DNA of 64,000 bases from Talpa occidentalis (taxonomy: Eukaryota; Chordata; Mammalia; Eulipotyphla; Talpidae). Below the pieces are notes generated by a model. That model was given only the letters and a program-made list of their open reading frames with translations. It ran no database searches and was not told the origin of the DNA. Made by a program: the position numbers and the translations under genes. Location of the stretch: assembly GCF_014898055.3 (NCBI RefSeq), contig NW_023601433.1, positions 68,024,767 through 68,088,766 on the forward strand, written 5' to 3'. This document shows, piece by piece, positions 48,971 through 60,600 of this stretch; position 1 is the first letter of the stretch, and each line of letters starts with the position of its first letter.

Positions 48971-49894
48971 TGTCCATGGAGTCGTGATTATGGGAAAAGG
49001 TCTTCTTGCATCAAATATGCAATTGAAACTTGGGAGAGGGTTCCTATTAGGTGGGCCAGGAGGGAAAATGTGTGGAAAAGGCTGTTGCTGTTCTAGTTTT
49101 TATCTTCACAGACTTTATTTTAAATCTCTTCTGAAGCAGAGTGAACTGAGGTATTGTAGTGAAGCCAAGATTCTTGTTAGAGAAAATTCCTATTGGGTAT
49201 CACCAAACTGTAGACTTGAAGCTTCTGGATTTAGAGGAGAAAAAAGCGGGTCAAGGGCCCCTCTTATGTTTGCCTCCAGCCCATGTTAAGAATTTAATAC
49301 ACACTTGCTTCTTTTTCTATTCATCCCTTTAAGCTGCTGACTAAATTTATTGATTTTTTTTCTTAAGTACGTAAGATTTCAAAGCACAAAGATTTTTAAA
49401 TCTTTATAATTGTTAGGTCTCCTGCTTTTGGCTTCTTAGTAACTAATTACCTGCCAGACCTTTGATCTGCCTCTCTTTCCCTCAGAATAGCCCACCTAAT
49501 CTGATTAATTCCTCATTATGCCTAATCTCTGAGCTAGTATCTTCCTCAAAATCTTTATAAACCTTGTCACAAACTCTTCCAGAAAATTATGCGGCAAAAG
49601 AGCAGTTAATAAATTCTCCTTAACAACAGATTTAAATTAACATTACTTGCTATTTTATTAACACGTTTGTTCTTACTGAATTTCCACCTACCTTCCAACA
49701 CATCTGTGATGGAGAATTAAAATTCCAACCAGTCCTATTTAACAGTTAGATTTTACCACTTGTTGAAAGGTATAATAATCCTCCTTTGGAGCATTTATTA
49801 GAAAACAAAGTCTGAACTGTGCTCTCACAAACATTTTAAATTTGCATGTTATATCAGCACACTTAGGCATGTGTCGCCGATGAGCTGAAATCCC

Positions 49895-50040
49895 AGTCTG
49901 AATTTAGTAGCTGTGTGTCTTTGAGAATGTAACATAGTGACACTGGACTTGGTTTTCTCCTCTTTCAAACTGGAATAAGTAATAATGATACTCATACTTG
50001 AGGCATTGTTTTAAGAATTAAAAGAGAACATTGAAGCACT
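49895..50040 (+). repeat. MIR
   Basis: TAGTAGCTGTGTGTCTTTGAG, then GGTTTTCTCCTC and GGAATAAGTAATAATGATAC, in MIR sense order. Confidence 0.55.
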
Positions 50041-51239
50041 TGGGACCCACCTGCTCCCTAATTGTTGGGTGCCAGCATCCCCAGCACACATGCCTGAAGG
50101 CATACACCTACCACCCCACCCCTCTCACCAATTTCCAACATTGTTGGACCACAAATGTGACAGTAGGGAGGCCCTAAGACAAGGCACTCCTGGACATCTG
50201 AGGAGAGTGCACCTTTGCCCTGTGTGACTTTGGATCTCAGTGTGAGCCAGTGACAGGAGAAATCAGTGTCAATTCTCCCTGGTCATGATTAGAGTCGCCA
50301 ATAAGCAGTCAGAAGGCAATAGTGATTTTCACTCTCCATACAGCACTTATTTTGGAAGGAAGGGATCACATAATTTAGCTATGTGCAACTATCTATTAAA
50401 GTACCCTGCACACAAATAGAACAGGATCTTAAATCCAGTGAAAAAATTGCTAGATTCTCAAATGAAAATTCTTTCATTTTTTCAAAAAAAGAAAAAAGAT
50501 TATTGAGCTATAAGGACCTCATCTTTTACTTTAAGCTTTAAGCAGAAAAGAAACCACAAAAAAAAAAAAATGTGTTCCAAGTAACAAACCAGCCAGCTAA
50601 ATTAGAAAAGCATGGAACTGATGAAAAAACTAAACTAGATTAAATTCTAGCCTCATTACCAAGATCAGATGTCAAGCTACTTCACTATAATTACTTGTTT
50701 AGAAGTTTAATGATGCTTCTGCATGAATTTCAAAACTAAAGAGACTTTTATCAACCATTAAGAATATTTTTTAATAAAAGAACACTTTATGCCCTGTCTT
50801 CATTTCAACAAAACAGCTACATACAAGAGCCATGTATGGGATTACACTATCCTAATCTTCTAATCAACAGCATTATTAGAGACAACAAAAGAGCTAAGAG
50901 GATCCTTATGTAATTCAACTGTAAATTTGAACTGCTTCAGTGACATTATTTCCGGAGTCTAAATATCACAGCGATATATAGCCAACAGAAAAAAAGATGA
51001 AAACAATTTCTTTGGCAGTCACAAATAACCTTAGGTTATTTAACTTATTTACCATAAGTGCTAAAACAAAATTATTCAGGATCAAAGATTTGCTGAGGAA
51101 AAATAAATGATTATTAATGAAAGACTGGAGAAAAATATTGTATGATAAAAGCAAACATTCCTATCTACATTATAAAAAAAAGTGGACAGCTGCATCCTTC
51201 ATAAGAAACCAATATTTAGGTTCTAGGTACACCATGTAG

Positions 51240-51515
51240 ATTAAAATAATGTGAGAGGGGGGTCAAAACTGGTAAGTCCTGAGAATATAATATACAGCAT
51301 GGTGATTACAGTTTATAATACAGTATTGCATGTCTGAAAGTTGCTAAGATAGTAGATCCTGAAAGTTTTTGTCACAAGAAAAAACTGCTTGTAAAACATG
51401 TGGTGATGGATGTTAACTAGCTTTACCGTGGTAATTTTATAATATGTGCACATACAGAATCAGTATGCTGTTCACCTGAAACTGAATTTAACAAAAAGTA
51501 AAATCTTTTATTCAA
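51240..51515 (+). mobile_element. L1 3' UTR relic in a PIP4K2A intron
   Basis: Matches the common L1 tail: GATTACAGTTTATAATACAG, GTTGCTAAGATAGTAGATCC, GTGATGGATGTTAACTAG, CTGTTCACCTGAAACTG. Confidence 0.75.
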
Positions 51516-52582
51516 ATTAACATATAAACTAAAAATAATTATGAAATGACTTCATCAGTCTATTAGAAGATTACAAAGGAAATTGTACTGCTGCTTCTGC
51601 CCTCCTGGGGAATACAGTCTAATGCATGACACGCATTCTTTGGCTCAAGTCATTTTAATTGTTTTTGTTTAATGACACGAGAAAGAATCTCTCCACAAAG
51701 CCTTTCTCTACATATCAGATCTGCATTGGTACACGGAGAACAGATTTCAAAGTAAAAATAAAACAAACAAAAAAGCATATACAAACGAACAAAAGTAATA
51801 GCTAGGAAAAACTTAGCTCAGTAAGAATTCTGTCAAAAACAGAATTCTCTTGGCATTATCTTGTAACATAATAAATTTCCAGAAACAAACTTAATTTTCT
51901 GAATTTATTCCTAAAAGGAATAAATAATGAAGTTCAATAGGAGAGCTACAATACCTTTGCAACAAACAAAAGGATAGGAGAAGGTATATCTTAAACAAAA
52001 CAAACAAAAGCAAATTCCTTCCTTATGGCCTGAAAGCCCATTTCCACAGAGCATTTTATTTCTCACCAGCCTTCCCTGTGACCCCCCATGCTGCCCCGGT
52101 GAAGGGCAGGCTCAGTGGACGTGATGATACTAATATTGTGGTAATTAGTAGAAATATTAAAGCATTAAAAGTGACTTGAGTCTGGGTTTACCAACATTGA
52201 GATGCGGTTTAGAAGGGAAAAAACTCTCATTCAAATTCATTTTTGAAATGCTGTGCTGTTTGACAGAATGAATCATTCCCTCCTACCGCAACTCTGTTTG
52301 CTGTGGAAGGGCAGTTAGTCTGAATGGGCTTTAATTATGGATACCCAGCGGCAGACAGCAGGCATTGTTTGTTTTGTCTTCTAGAGCACAGAGCTGCTGA
52401 ACCAGAGCTCTTCTTTTTTAAACATATAATATGAGATACACCGGTTTATATCTGATTTTGATAAGGTGAAATAAATAGTTGGCTTTGGTTGCAGATTCAA
52501 ATAGATGGTTCCAAAAGCTCCTCAAAACCAGCACTGTTGACACTTTAACAACGGGGCGTTCATTTATACTGATTTTTCTTAC

Positions 52583-52696
52583 CTCCACATCCTTCTTCAG
52601 TTTTTCCAGGAACACCTTCTTCTTGTTGTCATCAATATAAATCTTTTGGCCCTCATTGATGAAATCATTATCTTTTAAAGTTGGCAGTTCTTTGGC
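52583..52696 (-). CDS. PIP4K2A: PIP4K2A coding exon (about residues 228-265)
   Basis: Internal exon of 114 nt (38 codons, phase 0 at both ends). It begins [16 protein letters not shown] and ends EKLKKDVE. The acceptor is TTTTAG just before GCC AAA, and the donor is GAG|GTAAG. In the family this segment follows the DLKGS catalytic stretch, which is encoded by an upstream exon outside the window. It contains the IYIDDN strand and a lysine-rich helix leading to the MDYSLL segment in the next exon. One difference from my recollection of human is a lysine where human has asparagine after IDDN. Identity is secure because the codons continue in frame into the exon at 45228. Confidence 0.96.
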
Positions 52697-52855
52697 CTAA
52701 AACAAAATGAGAAAAAGAATGAAAAAGAAGCCTGAATAAAATCTAAAAGATGTGTTTGCCTTCCAGTCCTGGAGATTAAGTTTCCACCCCTGGAAATTGA
52801 ATTTGCCCTGTTGACTGCAGGGGTCTTAAGGCAACCCAATGTGAGGTGGATTGGC

Positions 52856-52874
52856 TGCCGCTAGGGGGCGCCAG
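52856..52874 (+). promoter_or_regulatory. CTCF-binding-site-like motif in a PIP4K2A intron
   Basis: TGCCGCTAGGGGGCGCCAG fits the CTCF core (CCGCNAGGGGGCGC-type) at nearly every position. It lies 160 bp from the exon at 52583-52696, in unique-looking sequence outside any repeat. Confidence 0.5.
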
Positions 52875-53341
52875 TGAACTACGGCCGCTGGGAGCACTCC
52901 ACTAGGAAAGTAGGGTAGACAGACTCTATAGCAGCAGGAGGCTTTTGTAACACAATGCAGAGTTTTGAAAGAATGAACCTATTTCTTGGATTCACTTTTT
53001 TACAGAAGGTCTTCTAACTATAGAATTTATATTCTTAGAATTACTTGTTAGGAACCCTCAATTATCTTACTGGTACAACAAAACTCCACCCCTACTTCAC
53101 TTTCTGAGTAGCCTTTGCTGGGTTCACATTACAAATAACATGTTATCTTTCTCAAGAAGAGTCCCACCCATAATCATGTCTAATATATGATTCAGGGAGA
53201 AGATGCAGCCAGAGGTCAGCCATCTGCCCTTCCATGCCTTTTGGTTGACCATTGTACTAAGAGGGAAATTCTGTTCTCACTTGGACAATGTCAAAGGAAA
53301 ATGTTTTCTTTAACATAAAACACATTAAGATGAGAAGTTCA

Positions 53342-53620
53342 GGGCCTCCCCTGGTGGTGCAGCGGTTGAGCGCTGGGCTGCGAAGCTGCCAGCAGCCTCT
53401 GCAGCGCCGGTTTGATCCCCGGCCACCTGTGGGGGTCCCACATGGCGCGCTGACCTCTCCTGCCGCACCCGCTGCTCCCCTCAGCAGTGTGTTTCGTCGG
53501 TCTGTCTGTTCTGCTCCCCGCTCTGGCTCTGGTGAATTCTCTCACCCTCCCGTGCTTCTGACTGTACCCAGTGCTTGTATAAATAAATAAATAAATCTTT
53601 AAAAAAAAAAAAAAAAAAAA
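53342..53620 (+). mobile_element. Very young tRNA-like SINE (subfamily A) in a PIP4K2A intron
   Basis: Full-length, close to the apparent consensus, with an uninterrupted run of about 21 A in the tail. Perfect 15-bp target duplication AAGATGAGAAGTTCA (53327-53341 and 53621-53635). It is the freshest-looking SINE in the window and is antisense to the gene. Confidence 0.95.
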
Positions 53621-53967
53621 AAGATGAGAAGTTCAACCCTGTACAAAGAAGAGGGTTGGGAACTGGCAACCGGAGCTGCACTTACATCAACCAGTGGAAA
53701 ATACTGAACAAGTATGAAATATGGACACATAAGCAGAGAAATCTAATTTATGGTATAGTATCTGGGATAATACAGGCATATGATTTCAAAATTATGTGAA
53801 CTGTTTTATTTAACTTATGCAACCTGCATTCTGGGAGTCTTTAAGAACAATCAAAGATACCCTGCCCCCTCTGCTTTCTGCTCACCAAAGCTGATTTCAG
53901 GGCAGTGTGTGTTTGTGAAATGTGCAGCTAGTGATTCTTGAGGGGGAGGTTGACCTTTGTAAGATTT

Positions 53968-54087
53968 TTTTTTTTTTTTTGGTGGGACCCTCGCTGGTGG
54001 CCAGGGATAGAACTGGCGCTGCAGAGGCTGCGGGCAGCCTCGCAACCCAGCGCTCAAGCTCAACCGCTGCACCAGCAGGGGAGGCCT
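53968..54087 (-). mobile_element. 3'-truncated tRNA-like SINE (head half only)
   Basis: Only the tRNA-like head and the following ~30 bp, then a direct A18 tract; the distal half of the body and the AATAAA/TCTTT tail are absent. Target duplication CCTTTGTAAGATTTTT / CCTTTGTAGGATTTTT (about 53954-53969 and 54088-54103) shows that this short form itself integrated. Confidence 0.88.
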
Positions 54088-55089
54088 CCTTTGTAGGATT
54101 TTTATGCCTAGTCATAAAGTCTTGAGGAAATACAATGCAGTGCCATTCTTCACAAAAACTAAGGAGGGGCCTGGTAGACTCATCCCCTATATTTGTCATC
54201 AATAATTTAAAAATAGTGCAATAATACAAAGGAAAATGCTGAGTGTGAAGACAGCACATTCAGGTTAAATGTGTGTCAATTACACCAGACATTGGGTCTA
54301 AGAACTATCGCTATCAATATAAACATAATTAAGCTTCACAGTGAATACAAAAGATGTGACGTTTAACAGACTCATTCAGAGGGCAGTCAGAAGCACTGCG
54401 AAAGAGAAGAAATTGGAATGACTTAGAAGAAAGGTTGAAGCCAGCTGGAGACACAGACAGAGACAGAGAAGGATCGTGACTCTCCAAGCAGACAACCTAT
54501 TGGGGATGGTGGTGTGGTCATTAAGGATTAAGATATATGCTTCAGCTCTGCAACTAATTTTATATGTGTAAGAAAAGAGGGGGAGAGATATTTTGTGTTT
54601 TTGTATGAGAGAGAAACCTGAAGGCAGAAATGACAGGGCACAAACAAGGCAGTAGATGACACATTCGACATGTGTCTGTAATACCAGTCACTTTAATGAA
54701 GATGGATGCCATTTCAGGTTCACCCCCACAGAACTACAGCATAATCCTTCCTCATAAAACTCTGAACACCCTGTACTGTATTGCTAAGCTTACTTGTGAA
54801 TTTCATAGGTACTATGGGTTTATTTAGATTGGATCAAGTTCAAAACAGGCAACCAGATTGGTTAAAAGACTTAAGGGCTTACTGAAAGGATCAAGAGGCA
54901 ATGGTGGATCCCCAGCAGGGCAGCTGTTAGAGGAATCCAATACCAGTCTACAATCGCCCCTACCCCCGCCCCGCGCAACCCAAGTGTTCATGGTAGGCAG
55001 AGCACACAGAAGGGTCAGGGGTTTGGAGACATGAATCTGAGACCAGTGATGGGTCCTGGATCTCTCCAGGCTAAGTGCTTATGTGCTGA

Positions 55090-55290
55090 ATGGGGAAAAC
55101 AGCAGCAGCTATATTGGGGACTATGCTAGGCACACACGAGCATGAATTAACATGCATCCTCCCATTTACTCTTCAACCTTTACTGTTATCCTCATTGCAC
55201 AGAAAAGGAAACTGAATTTAGAGAGATTACCTGATTTAAGTTCTCATAGTCTTGGTAAGTGGAACTGGTAAGCCAGTTCCCATAATGAGA
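55090..55290 (-). repeat. MIR
   Basis: GACTATGCTAGGCACACACG, TTACTGTTATCCTCATTGCAC and GAAAAGGAAACTGAATTTAG in antisense MIR order. Confidence 0.6.
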
Positions 55291-55520
55291 TGGGGACCCT
55301 GGCTGCCTGGGGTCATTCTGCTAAGGTTGGGGAGCGCTGAGATTTCAACAGAAATCCGTGTGAGATGTTTAAAGTGATTGGCATTTGTTATCATTAATAT
55401 CATCATCATCATCATCACTGCTGTGGGCATTCAATCGTTGGAATTTAAAACAGGTATTATAGATTGAGATTGCATAGAAAATGCTTTTTAATAAAAAGGA
55501 ACTTCAATTAACTGCTCTTT

Positions 55521-55796
55521 TCTTTCTTTTTAAAATATTTATTTTATTTATTTATGCATACAAGGACTGGGGTGTAGGCCAGAGGTGCAGAGAGGTGAGA
55601 GGATTCACCAGAGACAGAGTGGGAAGCCGAACAGGCAGATCTATTGAAATACACTGCTGAGGGGAGCAGTGGGTGACTCAGGAGAGGTCTGCTGTGCCAT
55701 GTAGGTAGCTCCCTGGCCAGAAGATCGAACTCATGCTGCAGTGGCTGAGCATAGCTTCATAGTGCTGAGACTTAACTCCTTGCACCAGGGAGGCCC
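55521..55796 (-). mobile_element. tRNA-like SINE subfamily B in a PIP4K2A intron
   Basis: Full-length but diverged copy with its head at 55796. The flanking duplication is degraded (TAACTGCTCTTT / TAATGGTTCTTT). Confidence 0.88.
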
Positions 55797-56824
55797 TAAT
55801 GGTTCTTTACTCCTAAGAACTATATGAAAAAGATGAAGTCACCCAACAATGATTCATCTTCAAGAAAAACTTATTGTTTAGTGAAAGAGTTTTGATACAT
55901 CTTTTGATAGGACCAACATTTATATTAAAAACACATCATTTCTTTTAAAGTGAGGAAAACTATTATGCTATCAATGAATGAACTTAATAGACACTTGGTA
56001 TAATACTGTCCACAAAGATGACCTTTGAGAGCAGCAGGGAAATAACCGTGGTTATCAATGGGTTTTTACCCTTCGCCTTGAAATACTGGATTATTTGCAT
56101 GTAGGGGAGTTTTAAAAGCCTCAAATTCCCTGGGTCTGTTTTTTTAATGGTTGTCTTAACACACTTTCCACTTTAATGCAAAACTAGCCAGAGGAGGGAG
56201 GAAACCACCCAGGCTAAAGACAATCGCTCAGAAATGTGTAATGTGGATTCCCCAGAGTGGCTTCTAGCCAGCAGTCAGCAACCTTACTGAAGTGGTAATA
56301 GGTTAAGTATTTATTTCTGAATTAGGTTCTCCTGGCCAGTTTCCTGTAAATTGGGAGACATCAAGTGTGACTCTTAGGTGCCACACCCAGTACTTGCTGG
56401 AAGGTGACACCAAGTAGAAGCCATGGGGAGGGACCAGCTCTCTGACAGCACCCTCCCCAGTCTGCCCAGCCAGGGCAGGGACTCCCACATGGGGGCTTCC
56501 CAAAGATGTTCCTGCCCTGGTCAGGTGGGGCTGGAGTGTAGACTACCCCACTCTGCAGAGCTTAACCTGGAGAGGCTATTTTCCCTTTCGCATGAGCTAA
56601 TTCCATGGGGGAGGGTTAGACATTTCTTTACTCGTAATTTGACATACATATGTGCACATATAGCCAAAGGCATAAGCAGAAAGACACCCCTCCTCCTGCC
56701 CCCCCTGCTTCTGTTGTTTGGATAACAACTTACTGACTATCCTTCATGCTTTCATGCTGGGTGATGCCTGCCCCAGGTGATTCAGTATAGTCCAGGTTTC
56801 TTAGGACACAGACTGAAGAATGTG

Positions 56825-57020
56825 GTTATAAGCACAGACTGTGTGCTGGCTCTCTGGGTTAAATCTTAGCATCAATAAATTATGAGCTGTGCAAACTTGG
56901 GCAAGTTACTTAGCCTCTCTGTGACTAGGTTTCCTAATTTTTTGAATGTGGATAGAAAATACAGTGTTGTGATAATTACATGAGTTCATACATGTGAAAA
57001 GCTGAGTCATATTGACAATG
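56825..57020 (+). repeat. MIR
   Basis: GTTATAAGCACAGACTGTG, GCAAACTTGGGCAAGTTAC, CTTAGCCTCTCTGTGACTAG and GATAATTACATGAGTTCATA match the sense MIR consensus well. Confidence 0.8.
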
Positions 57021-57149
57021 ACAAACACTTGTTATCATTTGTTCTCATCATGTTCTCAAGTCTGACTTGTGTTCCCAGCGGAAAGCTCTTCACTGATGAA
57101 TCCAGAGTACAATTAAAAATTTATGTTGGCATATTTAACATTTTTATCC

Positions 57150-57310
57150 ATGTTGTGAAATTCTGGACCAGTTGTTTAATCTGTCCAATCCTCAGCTCCC
57201 ATAACTATATCATGGGCAATTAATCATCTCTTTCTGATAAGGTTAGTGTGTGAATGAAATGACACAAAACGTACAGTGCTTGGCAATAAGTACTTGCTAC
57301 TTATCAGTCT
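57150..57310 (+). repeat. MIR 3' part
   Basis: CAGTTGTTTAATCTGTCC ... GAATGAAATGACACAAAACG ... CAGTGCTTGGCAATAAGTAC. Confidence 0.5.
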
Positions 57311-57352
57311 TTTTAAAGAAATAGTTTTTTTCTTTTTAAAGAAACAGGTTTT

Positions 57353-57618
57353 GGGGCCTCCCCGGTGGCGCAGCAGCTAAGAGCTGGGTTGTGAAGCTGC
57401 CCGCAGCCTCTGCAGCACTGGTTCGAACCCCGGCAGCCAGGCCAGGGTCCCACATGGCGCGCAGACCTCTCCTGCTGCCCGCTGCTCCCCTCAGCAGTGA
57501 ATTTTGTCAATCTGCCTGCTCTGCTCCCCACTCTGGCTCTGGTGAACCCTCTCACCCTCCCGCGCTTCTGACTGTACCCAGAGCTTGTATAAATAAAATA
57601 AAATGAATTAAAAAAAAA
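57353..57618 (+). mobile_element. tRNA-like SINE subfamily A in a PIP4K2A intron
   Basis: Head GGGGCCTCCCCGGTGGCGCA, B box GGTTCGAACCC. The tail AATAAAATAAAATG has lost the TCTTT. Target duplication AAACAGGTTTT (57342-57352 and 57619-57629), exact. Confidence 0.92.
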
Positions 57619-57629
57619 AAACAGGTTTT

Positions 57630-60600
57630 TTCAACTTGGGATATCATAAGCTAAACCATGTTTAAAATTTCCCTATTTTTTAGATTAGGCAATAACATCT
57701 CGCATGACTATCTACTGCCTTTACTTTTTGAAGACACTGCACACAAACCTAGCAGGTACAAGTGCAAGATTATTATGACATTTTAGTGTATCCGACACCT
57801 GGGAACACAGAGGGTACATGGCTGGAGACTCTTCTCCTGCCTCTGCTGCTCTGGCCCCTCTATCCACACCTGGACTGTGAATTCTCCTGGCTAGAAAAAC
57901 CTCTACAGTCACTGTAAGCATTATCCCTAATAGGAAAACGTCGCTGAAAATCTTTCTAACTGAAACCCAAATGACAATGTATATAATAATAAAAAATAGT
58001 AAGTTAACTTCTTGAAGTAAAAAAATACTTTTATATATGGCCAAATATAGAAATTTCTTGACTCTTGTCCCACCTTTATTTTCCTTGGGTTCGTTTCCCC
58101 AGCCAGTACATTATAATGGTGGGTAATTAGAGAATGCTATTTCGTTGATCTAAAACAAAAATTCACTGCACTCTTTCTTAGCAGCCAAAAAACATAACCA
58201 AAATACAAGAAAGTAATGAACTCATTGGGAACATTTAACTTGCTATGAGCTGTAAAAAGAAAATTTTCACTATAAACATTTTTTCCTCTTTTAGTACCTA
58301 TATTATTAGGTGAAAAGTGTTTGGTTTCTTTTAAAGCATAGTATTACAGGCTGTCCATTATCAAGTCTCTATTCTTTAATAGTAAGAAATATGATTTATA
58401 TGTATATATATATTGTTCATGGGTCAAAATAACTTATGTATAACTATACACAGATGGACATGATGCTGCATATAGAAAACCTTCTGAATGTAAATATTAA
58501 TTTATTATTTCCTAGGGTTCAACTAACAATATATATTATCTCCATGGATAGATTTGGCCAGGGGTTTGAGATAAAAAGGGAGAAAATATTCAGAATGAAC
58601 CGCTACAATGAGAGCTCTCATTTGAATAGAAGAACATGACTCTGTGGCCAGTTTAGCAGACAAAGACCAGGGAACGAAGGCAGTGACCAGAGAGAACAGT
58701 GTACTCCAGGAGGGCAAAGAAGCCACAGACTCTGATTCCTCCCATCAGAGAAAAAAAATAAGGCATTAAAATTTTCTTTCTAATATAAAAATACTTATCA
58801 TTTTATACTTTTACCAGAAGGCAAAAATTCCAAATTACTAAAGTCTTTTGCAGATCCTCTGAGAACCAAACCCAAACCAGAAATAAATGTTTACCAAGAG
58901 GATTTTGTTTCAAATGGAAATTAACCTACAGGTATAAAATTTAAGTTTACAGGTATAAAATTTATGTTTATATAGTTATATATGATTTACTTCCTTAGAT
59001 TCTGTGATTTGATATATGGAGTTTAGGAATATTGGCTACTTTAAGGGTTAGTAAAGCTGGAAATTTAATTCAGCAAGATTTAAAATATCTACCTTTTTGG
59101 TAACTCAAACACTTAAAAAACTCCCAAATATTTAAAATCTGTACTTATAGTCAAAAATGTAACTTCAAATACACAGAACTCAAACTATAATGACACTGGA
59201 CTCCATCATCATTCAACTACTACATTAAACTGCACAAAAAGTCTATTGTATTTTAAGTTGTCATTGACAATAGGAAAATTAAAAATACATGTACTTAAAG
59301 TGCACAGAGCCAAAATATATATAACACAGAGCCAAGTTCTTATTTTAGCCTGGATAGAACTTAATAGGGAGATGAAATGTACTCCTGTCACACTTGAGTG
59401 TCTAATGCAAACAGGATTTTGGCACCAGAAGGTTTCAATGCAAAAGATAATACATCACATAGTACTCTGTGATTAAAAGACTTGTATTTCAGGGGGAAAA
59501 AATGAATTTTTGTTCCATGTGCTCATTTGGCAACCCATGTAAAAACAGTCTAATTGTAAGCCTTAATGTTAAAGATTGCTGTCTGGTATTGCTTTGATGG
59601 TGTATGGTGACACTAGGCTCTGGGTACACAATGTAAAACTATGCACTAATTACTGTCTCATGTTAGGTACTGCTTATGTTTCCGATTTACTTGTTATTTC
59701 AAGTTCGCCTAAATGAAATAAACTTGTAAAAAAAAAAAAAAGAATAAAGCCCCTTTCACTGAGATTGCCAAAAAAAACTTCATAAAACTCAAAGTCTGTG
59801 GGGCTGAAAATATACTCCAGGACTATTTTCATAAAGGAGAGAATTTTAGGTAATCCTTACACTGGAGCTAGGATAAAGAGAATTTGATTAAATAATATCA
59901 TACAAGTGGTGTCAATTTTGGGGTCATAAGAGATTTTAGAGATTTATAATAAAATCAGTTCTGCTTTTCAAAACATGCAAGATACAGATTTGATACATGA
60001 AAAGGGAAATAAATGAATATGGACAAAGATAACAGGTGACCTTCTCGCAAAATGTGTATATAATAACCTTCTTTAGCAGCATGAGTGGAATATCTACACA
60101 AATTTATGACTTGGGAAATGATCCAACAGGTCATTAAAAACTTGTAATCTCCTCACTGAGAATGGATGCATTTGTGACCAGCATCTAGATATAAAAGTTT
60201 CAAGATTTTTATTTTGAATCTGTTTATGTATAAGCTACGTGCAAGTCCTACAAATAGGTTTGTTACAATCTGATGGGAAGTCTGTTGCATGGATGTCTAT
60301 GTAATCTAAGAATCTAATCTAAAAAAAGTCAAAGTCAGAAAAAAGTTTGCTAAGTCTTAGAGTTCCTGAAAAATACTAACCTAGTGAACATGGCCATTTT
60401 ATTATTTTAATAACTATCTGCAGCACCTTGGCTTAAATCAGGCCATGTACTACCCCAACTCTTTATGAAACCAAGAGTATAAGAGTTGTCAGTCTGAAAA
60501 AAATTTCTGTATCTGTGGGTGCTTGGGATACAGCAAGTTGAGTTCATTCCAGTGAAATAAAAATTAATCTATGGCAATGGGATGTTTCTATACCTCCATA

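Larger units (their letters stand above)
48380..52582 (-). other. PIP4K2A: PIP4K2A intron, part upstream of the provirus
   Basis: AT-rich intron with MIR and L1 relics. The stretch 52080-52400 is repeat-free and could be conserved regulatory sequence. Confidence 0.6.
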
